Positions 1 to 6,479 of a stretch of DNA of 8,377 nucleotides are shown here, piece after piece. Each line of letters starts with the position of its first letter. Within the stretch, counting starts at the first letter, position 1. The stretch is from Candidatus Zixiibacteriota bacterium (GTDB lineage: Bacteria > Zixibacteria > MSB-5A5 > GN15 > FEB-12): NCBI GenBank assembly GCA_003641405.1, contig QNAF01000111.1:1-8377 (forward strand), written 5' to 3'. Both the position numbers and the translations under genes were made by a program. The notes beneath the pieces were generated by a model. It saw only the letters and a list, made by a program, of their open reading frames with translations, did not search any database and was not told where the DNA came from.

Positions 1-140
1 GTGGCGTCAGGTGTCTCTGCCTGACGCCCCTCCGGATTCCCCCGACTGCCAGGCAGGGACACCTGGCAGCACCGCCGCTCGAGTATGAACATTTGGAAGT
101 AGTGACTTTTTCAACAGGCCCCAAGCTGTGGGGCACCTGG
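1..140 (+). repeat. Structured intergenic repeat, copy 1 (three hairpins plus T-rich tail)
   Basis: Three hairpins and a tail are visible. Hairpin 1 has arms GGCGTCAGG (3-11) and CCTGACGCC (20-28), a perfect 9-bp stem, with loop TGTCTCTG. Hairpin 2 has arms CTGCCAGG (46-53) and CCTGGCAG (62-69) with loop CAGGGACA, nearly the reverse complement of the first loop, so the two units face opposite ways. After a spacer comes the tail TTTTTCAACAGGCC (107-120). Hairpin 3 then has arms CCCCA (119-123) and TGGGG (129-133), extended by CAGG (115-118) with CCTG (136-139). A related copy lies inverted at 6480-6557. No coding role is apparent, and a reading frame running across it on the minus strand looks like a shadow. 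The left boundary may lie outside the window. Confidence 0.75.
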
Positions 141-191
141 CCACGTGGATTAGTGTAATGCTTCCGGCGTGAGATCGACGCACAGCGATGC

Positions 192-1790
192 TTGTCTTCT
201 CTCCTGTGCAATCGTATATTAGCAGCTTCATTGTCGCGTCAGGAATTGCAGTTGCTGAAATTCGTTAAGTCACACCCGCTCATGTCAGTCATGCTGGTCG
301 CAGTTGCGTTACGGCTGGTGGCGGTTCTGCTCTCCAAGGGATACATGGCATCCGATGACCATTACGAAACCGTAATGGTTGCATCCAACTGGCTGTGTCG
401 CGGGTTCTACTCTGATGAGGGTCTCCTGTTCTGGGGCGACAGTTCGCCGGCAGCAATCAACAGGTTCCCTCTTTACACGATGTTTCTTCACCTGATAATG
501 CGATGTTACTACTGGCTTGGCGTGGAGACACTCGACACCATGATGTACGGTGTTCGTCTGGTGCACGCGTTACTCTCTCTCATCACTGTCTGGGCCGTCT
601 ACCGCATTGTTGCCCTTGTCAGCAGATCACCCGGCTGGGCCGCAATCGCGGGGTTGATAGCAGCGGCACACGGATTGATGCCGTTTCTGTCGGTGCATTG
701 TCTTATCGAAATGGTCGGCGGGCATTTCCTTGTCGCTGCGTTCTACCTGATCTATCGCTACAACGACGACGAGAATCAGAAGTGGCTGTTCTGGGCAGGC
801 ATCCTGACCGGGTTGGCCTGGATGATCAGACTGCAAATTGCGGCCGCGGCGCTTCCGATCCCGTTCATGCTGTGGTGGGACAACAGACAAATCAAGCCCG
901 CTGCTTACTATTGTGTCGGTGTCCTGGTAATGGTTCTAATAGCGGGAGTGGCGGACTACTTCGTGGTTGGTTCCTTTCTGCGGACAATGCTCAACCAATT
1001 ACAGACCGGTCACGGGCAGTTGTATTCAACAATTCCCATGTTATATATTGCGGTAGTATTCCTCTTTCTCATACCACCGTTTTCAGCAGTGGTGTTATGG
1101 ATGGGATTCAACAAAACGCTGTGGCGGGAACATCGCCTGATAATCGTGTCCATTGCTACGTTCATACTCATTCATTCGTTAGCACCCAATAAGCAGGAGC
1201 GTTTCATGCTGCCAATCGTTCCGTTGCTTATGGCAGTTTCCGTGCTGGCGGTGTGGTATCATTTCCGTGCCCGTGGCTTCTTTTCCCGTCACAAATATCT
1301 GTTTTACTCAGTCGTGGGAGTGTCATTAATCGTGAATATGGCATTGCTTGGCGTATTCACTGTCAACTACGGCCACAAAGGGTTAGTGGAGCCGATGGTC
1401 ATTGCACAGCAGATGGATCCAAAACCACGTGTTGTGCCAATATGCACGCAGACGTTTCAGATCTATCCATTCGACTACGGTGGAATCTGCCCGATACGGT
1501 ACCATGTTGTTTTCAAGTGGTCTGACCTGGAAGGATTCGTTCCCCGACAGGACGGTTCTGATCTCTTTTTTCTGTATCCGAAGTCAGAGAATGATCTTGC
1601 CTGGCATCTGGACAGCCTGAGTAACCGTGTTGGTGAAATCAAGCGAGTGTTCCATGTCGGCCCGTCGGTTGTCGATCGTGTGTTGCATTTCCTGAACCCG
1701 AAATACAACCCTACCCACGAGGTCTGGGGCTACCGTTTGATCCGCGACCCAATATCGGAAACAGAAACAACACCTGCACACCACATGTAG
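192..1790 (+). CDS. GT-C superfamily integral membrane glycosyltransferase (GT22/Alg9-like signature)
   Basis: The product is a 532-residue polytopic membrane protein, probably an inner-membrane enzyme that transfers a sugar from a polyprenyl-phosphate donor to an extracytoplasmic acceptor. The first hydrophobic segment (about residues 30-48) is followed by an acidic loop motif SDDHYE (54-59), the place where GT-C enzymes carry catalytic acidic residues. About ten hydrophobic segments follow, up to residue 392. A KQERFMLPIVPLL stretch (334-346) resembles the H-K-E-x-R-F-x-x-P-x-x-P pattern of GT22 enzymes such as Alg9 and PIG-B. The last 140 residues are hydrophilic. The start is uncertain. 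The frame opens with TTG at 192, another TTG lies at 231 and the first in-frame ATG is at 282; none has a clear ribosome binding site. The basic, helical stretch before the first membrane segment argues for a start upstream of 282. The gene begins about 50 nt after the repeat and converges on the next gene, leaving 55 nt with no obvious terminator. The acceptor is unknown; GT39 is the alternative family call. Confidence 0.82.
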   Translation: MSSLLCNRILAASLSRQELQLLKFVKSHPLMSVMLVAVALRLVAVLLSKGYMASDDHYETVMVASNWLCRGFYSDEGLLFWGDSSPAAINRFPLYTMFLHLIMRCYYWLGVETLDTMMYGVRLVHALLSLITVWAVYRIVALVSRSPGWAAIAGLIAAAHGLMPFLSVHCLIEMVGGHFLVAAFYLIYRYNDDENQKWLFWAGILTGLAWMIRLQIAAAALPIPFMLWWDNRQIKPAAYYCVGVLVMVLIAGVADYFVVGSFLRTMLNQLQTGHGQLYSTIPMLYIAVVFLFLIPPFSAVVLWMGFNKTLWREHRLIIVSIATFILIHSLAPNKQERFMLPIVPLLMAVSVLAVWYHFRARGFFSRHKYLFYSVVGVSLIVNMALLGVFTVNYGHKGLVEPMVIAQQMDPKPRVVPICTQTFQIYPFDYGGICPIRYHVVFKWSDLEGFVPRQDGSDLFFLYPKSENDLAWHLDSLSNRVGEIKRVFHVGPSVVDRVLHFLNPKYNPTHEVWGYRLIRDPISETETTPAHHM

Positions 1791-1845
1791 ATGATTTCCT
1801 GCGGGAGAACGGGAACATTCTGGATGTTGAACGATCATTTGCCTG

Positions 1846-3318
1846 TTATTTCGAAGCGGCAGGCTCGGTATGTATGGTGGAAGGCGGTAGTGATTGTCGG
1901 GATGGTTCGTATACGACGATTCCCTCGTTTTCAAGGTGTACTCTAAGTCCGTGATCGCTTGCTTCAGATTCAGACAGTCGGTCCTTTGTCTCGGCAAAGA
2001 CATAGGCGAACTGCTCATCAGCGTGAAGGAGCCTGGACGCCTCAGTAAAGTCGCTCACCTGCAGCATGTCCGAACGCCAGTACCAGCTTGTCTTCGCCAC
2101 GTAATGCCAATGAGGGCTGTCGTCACGAACAAAGAGTCCCTGTCGGGTAGAATGGTTTTGAAGAAGGGTGTGCATCGTATCAGTTGCTTCGTAAATTTCA
2201 GGCAAACGAATCCGATGTACCTTCATTCCTGACGTGATAACTCCTACTGCCAGCAGACTCCACACAACCAGAAACCCTACTCCGATTCTTCTCACATACG
2301 TTTCCCGAATCACAGCCGACAACGCGATGGCGGCCAGAGGAGCGGACAGGGCGTAAGCGGGACAGAAGTAGTGATAGTAAAGTAAGTACGCCTTGGAGCA
2401 AAACACGGCAAACGTAAAGAAAGCAATTGCCGTCGGGAACAGCAGTGTCATTTTTCTCTTCAACATCAGATAAATCCCGAACGGCAACAACACAATGAAC
2501 GGGAGATACAGATTGCCGAACCGGTACATGAAGTACCACCATTCATGGCCTTCACGTCCCCCTCCCGTCCAGTGACTCCAGATTTGAGAGGCAAAGTAGC
2601 GTTGTGTGAAAACTCCGTCGGCATAAATCTGGTCCAACAGAAGATGGATGCAGATTAGAGCAAGGCCGAGGGCAGGTACAAGCCAAAACCTTGCGGATTT
2701 GAGCCAATCCCTCCTGATGAACAGAGCCGTGACCGCCAGGGCAATCCAAACCGGCGCCGAGACGACTCCCTTGGACAAAAAGGCACAACCGAGTGCCACA
2801 CCCGTGATAACGCTGATTCTCCACCTTCGGTCATTGTTTTGCATCCGGGCAATGCCCCACAATGTCACCAACATGAAGAAGCTCAGGGGAACATCCAGAA
2901 GGCTCGTGTTGCCGTTTTGGATGAAATTGTAGGTCAGCAAGAGAACCAGGCCCGAAAGAAAGCCGTACGCTGAACTCTTGATTTCCTTCCCCAGGTAAAA
3001 GGTCGCCATGATAGCCCCAAGTGTACAGAAAGCTCCGAATACTCGTGCTGTTGTATCACCGGCACCGAGCAATTTGAAAACGAGAGCATCGGCCCACATC
3101 ACAAGAGGCGGATGTGTTGTGAACTGCTCATGGTAAAAAGCTGTGTAGGTGGGATCGAACCAACGGCCCTGCTCCACCATATTGCGTGCGATTACAGAGT
3201 AGGTGGCCGAATCGAAATTGATGCCGTCCTGAGTAAAACCCAGTGAGAGATAGATAATGGTTGCCAGGAACAGTACCAGTGAGGGACGCGATTCAAAGAA
3301 ACCTATGATGACCTTCAT
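1846..3318 (-). CDS. ArnT/PMT-like (GT39/GT83) membrane glycosyltransferase
   Basis: The product is a 490-residue polytopic inner-membrane glycosyltransferase of the GT-C fold, expected to use a polyprenyl-phosphate sugar and to act on the periplasmic side. Visible landmarks match the ArnT/dolichol-phosphate-mannose transferase group: a first membrane helix at about residues 13-29, then FDSATY with an acidic residue (D36) in the first extracytoplasmic loop, HPPL (69-72), LDVPLSFF (141-148), and a GVALGCAFLSKG segment (173-184) like the conserved GLAFLTKG of ArnT. About ten or eleven hydrophobic helices precede a soluble C-terminal region from about residue 370. The start is ATG at 3318. The purine-rich GGGGGAG (3331-3337) upstream has a long 12-nt spacing, so initiation may be weak. 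It is convergent with the other GT-C gene and co-oriented with the receiver gene 155 nt upstream. The sugar and acceptor (lipid A, other glycan or protein) cannot be told from the sequence. Confidence 0.88.
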   Translation of the reverse strand: MKVIIGFFESRPSLVLFLATIIYLSLGFTQDGINFDSATYSVIARNMVEQGRWFDPTYTAFYHEQFTTHPPLVMWADALVFKLLGAGDTTARVFGAFCTLGAIMATFYLGKEIKSSAYGFLSGLVLLLTYNFIQNGNTSLLDVPLSFFMLVTLWGIARMQNNDRRWRISVITGVALGCAFLSKGVVSAPVWIALAVTALFIRRDWLKSARFWLVPALGLALICIHLLLDQIYADGVFTQRYFASQIWSHWTGGGREGHEWWYFMYRFGNLYLPFIVLLPFGIYLMLKRKMTLLFPTAIAFFTFAVFCSKAYLLYYHYFCPAYALSAPLAAIALSAVIRETYVRRIGVGFLVVWSLLAVGVITSGMKVHRIRLPEIYEATDTMHTLLQNHSTRQGLFVRDDSPHWHYVAKTSWYWRSDMLQVSDFTEASRLLHADEQFAYVFAETKDRLSESEASDHGLRVHLENEGIVVYEPSRQSLPPSTIHTEPAASK

Positions 3319-3407
3319 GGGCCGGTTCGACTCCCCCGGTACATGCCCGGCAGTCGGATAAATCCGTCACAGTGTCGGGCGGAGATATAAGACATCATCA
3401 CATGTGG

Positions 3408-3436
3408 GCGGTTTCTCAACAACCTGTTGGAGCCGC
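3408..3436 (-). other. Imperfect hairpin between the receiver gene and the ArnT-like gene
   Basis: GCGG (3408-3411) and CAACA (3417-3421) can pair with TGTTG (3425-3429) and CCGC (3433-3436) around a 3-nt loop, with small internal bulges. On the minus strand it lies 38 nt after the receiver stop codon and about 90 nt before the next start. It has no T-run after it, so it is not a standard terminator. It could be a transcript-end or processing structure. Its minus-strand sequence CAGGTTGTTGAGAAAC matches 13 of 16 bases of the tail of repeat copy 2, so it may be a decayed repeat piece. Confidence 0.35.
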
Positions 3437-3473
3437 TCATACCCATCTGATGAGAAATATGCACTTGGCCTTG

Positions 3474-3842
3474 TTAGTTGTGAACGTACTTGCCGAGGAT
3501 CCGATTCATCCGGGAAGTCATCTTCGTATTGGACAGGACCTCGGTGGCGCCAGCTTTGAGGGCAGCATCCATCTGGTCCACAAGTATCGTTGGTGAATAG
3601 CAGACAATTGGAATCTCTTCGGTGACCTTGTATGACCGGAGTTTGTTTATCAGCGAAGGTGCTTCAATCCCGTTTAGATTGAGGTCAATGATGATTAATT
3701 CCGGTCGCAGATCGTGAGCCTTGGTGAATATGTCATTCGAACGTATAGCCTTGATTCCCTCGGCTTCCAGACCGTCCAGAATAGACATAATCTTGGATGT
3801 AAAAATCATGTTGTTTACTGCCAAGATAACTTTTTTGCTCAT
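3474..3842 (-). CDS. Stand-alone atypical response-regulator receiver-domain protein
   Basis: The product is a single receiver domain of 122 residues with no output domain, the size of a CheY-type protein. The fold signature is clear: a hydrophobic strand VILAV at the N-terminus, ELIIIDLNLNG (48-58) containing the usual phosphoacceptor aspartate (D53), EIPIVCYSP (76-84) with S83 at the conserved Ser/Thr position, and AALKAGATEVL (93-103). Two signature positions are changed. The acidic pair is NN (N10, N11), and the conserved lysine after GATEVLS is N105. Phosphorylation chemistry is therefore probably weakened or absent. The start is ATG at 3842, because AGGAAGG (3849-3855) lies 6 nt upstream; the in-frame GTG at 3848 would abut that site. 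A promoter candidate sits 55-83 nt upstream of the start codon. No histidine kinase is in the window. It may be a protein-protein interaction switch, but its partner is unknown. Confidence 0.85.
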   Translation of the reverse strand: MSKKVILAVNNMIFTSKIMSILDGLEAEGIKAIRSNDIFTKAHDLRPELIIIDLNLNGIEAPSLINKLRSYKVTEEIPIVCYSPTILVDQMDAALKAGATEVLSNTKMTSRMNRILGKYVHN

Positions 3843-3896
3843 TTCCACCCTTCCTAAACATCCGTATCAAACGAGGGCAACTCCTTGCGAACTCAC

Positions 3897-3925
3897 AGTA
3901 TAAGCAATTTTGGCCAAAAAGTGAA
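3897..3925 (-). promoter_or_regulatory. Candidate sigma-70-type promoter of the receiver gene
   Basis: On the minus strand TATACT (3897-3902) is preceded by a 17-nt spacer and TTCACT (3920-3925). The -10 element matches the TATAAT consensus at 5 of 6 positions and the -35 element matches TTGACA at 4 of 6. Transcription would start near 3890, giving a leader of roughly 48 nt before the ATG at 3842. The call rests on sequence match and position only. Confidence 0.5.
3908..3919. promoter_or_regulatory. Palindrome TTTTGGCCAAAA inside the promoter spacer (candidate operator)
   Basis: This perfect 12-bp palindrome lies wholly between the -35 and -10 elements of the candidate receiver promoter, a position where a bound repressor would block RNA polymerase. 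A second TGGCCAAA occurs at 4136-4143, in front of the divergent deacetylase-fold gene. No regulator gene for it is visible in the window. Confidence 0.35.
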
Positions 3926-4184
3926 GTAATGTCTCAATAAAAGTGATTATTGCCAGTACTCTGACTAGCTAACATGTTGTCACCCAAGGGATACCGGTCT
4001 GTCCAAAATTCTATTATGGGCTTCGAACTGCCAGTGAGTTTTTGTTGATTTGGGTGTTTTCGAGGCTCAGATGGTAAACTAGAGTAGCTCCACGGGCTCT
4101 TTCTGCGTATCGGGTAGGGCTTGTCAAACCGAGTCTGGCCAAAGTTTGAAACTTGCCCGTAACAGGGTTCAGGCTGTAATATTC
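3926..4184. other. Divergent intergenic region without a recognised gene
   Basis: This stretch separates the receiver gene (leftward) from the deacetylase-fold gene (rightward). It has stop codons in all frames apart from a short weak minus-strand frame that looks like chance. It holds the TGGCCAAA motif at 4136-4143 and the small palindrome AGTTTGAAACT at 4143-4153, but no convincing promoter for the rightward gene and no structured RNA that I recognise. Confidence 0.5.
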
Positions 4185-4190
4185 GGAGGT
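4185..4190 (+). promoter_or_regulatory. Ribosome binding site GGAGGT that favours the TTG start at 4194
   Basis: This is the only strong Shine-Dalgarno sequence near the 5' end of the deacetylase-fold gene. It lies 4 nt (counted from GGAGG) before an in-frame TTG at 4194, which is slightly short. The competing choice is TTG at 4248, with GAGG at 4235-4238 nine nt upstream and a shorter, more standard signal-peptide n-region. Confidence 0.5.
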
Positions 4191-4193
4191 AGA

Positions 4194-5165
4194 TTGTTTG
4201 ATCGGTCAGCACAAAGAATTACACACCAACTCGCGAGGTTGTCTGATTTGAAACCCTTAAAGCATCTGCTCATATTACTGGTTCTGGCGGTTGTGATAAC
4301 GCTTGTGGCTACAGGCCCATCGGTTGCAGGAGAAAAGAAATCATCGGGAAAGAAATCAACCGCTACGAAAAAAATCTGTATCACGTTCGATGAGGTCCCG
4401 TTGGCGGTTTCTTTCGGCGACGCTGATCAAGACGCTATTACCTACTTGATCCTGGAGGCGCTCAAGCGCCATGACGTGAAGGCGACCGGATTCGTTGTTG
4501 GTGAACAAATGAAAGACTCGTTCGATGTTCTCGGACAGTGGCTCAACGGTGGTCACGGTCTCGGCAACATGACATTTTCGGGTCAGGACTACAACCGGCT
4601 CGGTCCGGAGCAGTTTATCGGTGATATTCGTAAAGGTGCGGAAGCACTTGAACCGATGCTTTCCGGGTTTGGTCAGAAAAAGCGGTATTTTCGTTTTCCG
4701 TATCTTCATTATGGTGACAACGTTGAACGTCGCAAGGCCGTCACATTATATCTTGATGAGCTAACCTACGTGGTGTGCCCGGCTACCGTCATACCGGAAG
4801 ATTACCTTCACAATCTCACACTGATAAAAATGGGCAAGGAGCCGGACTCGACCAAGTTTGTGCAACTTCTCAATGACTACATCAATCACGTTCTCGATGA
4901 ACTGGAAAGACAGGAGCAACTGGCTCGGGAGATTGTCAGTCGTCCAATCAAACAGATACTACGGCTGCGCACCAATCGTCTCAATGCAGTTTACCTTGAT
5001 GAATTATTGAGTGCCCTTGAGAACACGGGGTACAAGTTCATCACGCTCGACGATGCTCTCAAGGACAAAGTCTACAGTATCCCCGAAGGTTACTACGGTC
5101 TGAAAGGTCTCAGTTACCTCGAGATGATTATCAACAGCGACCCCGACCTCGTGCCGGCGCAGTAG
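4194..5165 (+). CDS. Secreted polysaccharide-deacetylase (NodB-fold) protein, probably catalytically inactive
   Basis: The product has 323 residues from the TTG at 4194 (305 from TTG 4248). A hydrophobic segment (25-41) follows basic residues and ends in a PSVAG site, so it is a likely exported protein with cleavage near residue 45; a lysine-rich linker comes next. The carbohydrate esterase 4 / NodB fold is visible in order: ICITFDEVP (61-69) for the TFDDGP motif, GHGLGNMTFSG (120-130) for the metal-binding motif, RYFRFPYLHYG (164-174) for the R-x-P motif, and ILRLRTNRLN (255-264) for the last motif. Active relatives carry two metal-binding histidines in N-H-T-x-S-H and a catalytic histidine in L-L-H-x-N. 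Here these are M126, G130 and R259, and the second motif-1 aspartate is E67. D66 and R167 remain. The C-terminus (VYLDELLSALENTGYKFITL) is well kept, so this is not a decaying gene. A glycan-binding or structural role is an inference. No ATG exists near the 5' end, so a TTG start is required. Confidence 0.85.
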   Translation: MFDRSAQRITHQLARLSDLKPLKHLLILLVLAVVITLVATGPSVAGEKKSSGKKSTATKKICITFDEVPLAVSFGDADQDAITYLILEALKRHDVKATGFVVGEQMKDSFDVLGQWLNGGHGLGNMTFSGQDYNRLGPEQFIGDIRKGAEALEPMLSGFGQKKRYFRFPYLHYGDNVERRKAVTLYLDELTYVVCPATVIPEDYLHNLTLIKMGKEPDSTKFVQLLNDYINHVLDELERQEQLAREIVSRPIKQILRLRTNRLNAVYLDELLSALENTGYKFITLDDALKDKVYSIPEGYYGLKGLSYLEMIINSDPDLVPAQ

Positions 5166-5192
5166 CTTTCTCTCTGGCAGAACCGCGTACAC

Positions 5193-5214
5193 AAAAAACC
5201 ACAGCAAGCTGTGG
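5193..5214 (-). terminator. Intrinsic terminator of the lipoprotein gene
   Basis: On the minus strand, arms CCACAGC (5208-5214) and GCTGTGG (5199-5205) pair over a very short loop, and TTTTTT follows directly (5193-5198). The hairpin begins 9 nt after the lipoprotein stop codon. On the plus strand the A-run precedes the hairpin and no T-run follows, so it should work in the minus direction only. Confidence 0.75.
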
Positions 5215-5223
5215 GGAACGTCT

Positions 5224-6351
5224 CTACCGGAAGAGCTCCCAGGATATCAGGTTGTACTCATCGAAAACATCAGCAACTATTATATGGCCGAACTGGTCGA
5301 TCAGTTCAACGTCAAGCAGCGTCACTGATCTTCGGGCCAGTCCGAATTCCGATACATAGTCGTAGAAGATAATATTGTCATCGTACAGACTGTCGTTGTC
5401 GTTATCTCGCAGCCATTGGATCTCAAAACAACCCAGGTCACCGGCGGGCACGGTCATGATCTCGTAGCCGGTTACTTCTTTGTCGGTGAAACTGGTGTCG
5501 TTCTGTGTATATTCCCAGGCAGAGCCAATTGCAATAGGGTACTCAAGCGCCAGCACCGGCGGGTCCGCGGCAAGTTTTGATCCCGGTCTGCCGGAGAACT
5601 CGATAAGTTCATTCTGTACCGACTGCAGGAGTTCCCGTACTGAGCTATACTGCTGTCCTTCGAACGAGCAGGGGTACGAGCCGCCGTCAGATGCCGGAAG
5701 GGCATCACCCGTTCCGTCGATACCGAGCAGGTATAGACCGCTGTCGGACTGGTGGTAGTACGTGTGGCTGCTGTCGAGAATGCCCTGGTTCAGGTTGGCC
5801 CATGTCTCGCGGAACTCGTAGGCTGGCTGCTGTGGCCATGTTGGATCAACCCGAATGACTTCCAAAACGTAGTAGGAAACTTCAGAGTAGTGAATGCCAT
5901 CGCCATCGATCAGTAACTCCCGCCGATATTCCCAACGGTTGCCAATGCCCACCGGGAACGTGATTCCCGTGCGTGTGACGAAACTCCACGTCTGCGATCG
6001 TGCAAATCCGGTTCTGGTGGATGCCGCGACTGCCCAGTAATAGGTAGTGCCCGGAAGAAGTGGACCCGGATTGTAGATGGTGTCTGTCAGTGAAGTGGCC
6101 ACAACCGGTGGGGCACTGGTGGTGCCGAAGTAGACATTGTAGGTGGTAGTACTGTCGCCAAACGCATTCCAGACAAACAGCGGGTGCAGGGCAACATCGG
6201 TATCGAACGGCAGAACCCTGGTTGGGCCGGGGATGGGGTTCAAATCGGGAGAATCAGCAGGGTTAGCATTCTCTTCGCCGCACCCGAGGGCAAAGAGCAC
6301 GAAGCAAACGGAAAACAGATATGCGAAACGAATAGACCTGGCACACTTCAT
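5224..6351 (-). CDS. Lipoprotein with FN3-like domain and duplicated WEY-motif domains
   Basis: The product has 375 residues. Its N-terminus is a lipoprotein signal: basic MKCARSIR, a hydrophobic core, then FALGC with lipidated C24, followed by an acidic linker. Residues about 45-127 look like one fibronectin type III-like domain (FVWNAFGDSTTTYNVYFGTT, PGTTYYWAVAA, TWSFVT). Two related units follow. The first starts at FPVGIGNRWEY (132-142) and the second at YPIAIGSAWEY (271-281); each is followed by a strand-rich region ending in an aromatic segment with a GL pair. The stretch RDNDNDSLYDD (315-325) resembles calcium-binding Asp-rich loops. I chose ATG 6351 because the AAGAAGGA ribosome site (6361-6368) lies 9 nt upstream; the in-frame ATG at 6360 directly abuts it. 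It ends at a good terminator and is flanked by no partner in the same direction, so it is probably monocistronic. The function is unknown; a surface-exposed adhesion or binding role is only a guess. Confidence 0.82.
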   Translation of the reverse strand: MKCARSIRFAYLFSVCFVLFALGCGEENANPADSPDLNPIPGPTRVLPFDTDVALHPLFVWNAFGDSTTTYNVYFGTTSAPPVVATSLTDTIYNPGPLLPGTTYYWAVAASTRTGFARSQTWSFVTRTGITFPVGIGNRWEYRRELLIDGDGIHYSEVSYYVLEVIRVDPTWPQQPAYEFRETWANLNQGILDSSHTYYHQSDSGLYLLGIDGTGDALPASDGGSYPCSFEGQQYSSVRELLQSVQNELIEFSGRPGSKLAADPPVLALEYPIAIGSAWEYTQNDTSFTDKEVTGYEIMTVPAGDLGCFEIQWLRDNDNDSLYDDNIIFYDYVSEFGLARRSVTLLDVELIDQFGHIIVADVFDEYNLISWELFR

Positions 6352-6361
6352 CACTACCATT

Positions 6362-6404
6362 CCTTCTTTTGAACCAACAGGTTTGTACTACCGGAAGAAG
6401 GTTC
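6362..6404 (-). promoter_or_regulatory. Possible hairpin masking the lipoprotein ribosome binding site
   Basis: In the minus-strand leader, CCTTCTT (6395-6401) is perfectly complementary to AAGAAGG (6362-6368), the ribosome binding site of the lipoprotein gene, across a 26-nt loop. An overlapping alternative pairs GAACC (6400-6404) with GGTTC (6371-6375), which would free the site. The two pairings are mutually exclusive. No known riboswitch family is recognised, and short complementarity can arise by chance. Confidence 0.35.
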
Positions 6405-6479
6405 GTTATTGGCCTGACTGTCAACTAATTTAGGCGTTGCGACGCTGCTATTGATGAATGAGATAGAGGGGACGTTAGC

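Noticed and set aside
7..231. Minus-strand 74-codon frame over the left repeat
   Set aside because: It reads straight through the hairpin repeat, whose sequence is explained by stem pairing; no ribosome site or protein signature.
503..1192. Second plus-strand frame inside the first glycosyltransferase (229 codons)
   Set aside because: The translation is Cys/Arg/His-rich without domain character and overlaps a convincing membrane protein in another frame.
1791..1845. Possible bidirectional terminator between the convergent glycosyltransferase genes
   Set aside because: Only a weak GCCTG/CAGGC pairing with a 14-nt loop that runs into the coding end and has no T-run was found.
3399..3406. Palindrome CACATGTG between the receiver and ArnT-like genes
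   Set aside because: Eight-base palindromes are common by chance, and nothing about its position relative to a promoter supports a site.
6419..6424. Perfect TTGACA (-35 consensus) on the minus strand upstream of the lipoprotein gene
   Set aside because: No acceptable -10 element lies 15-19 nt downstream, so it was not called as a promoter.
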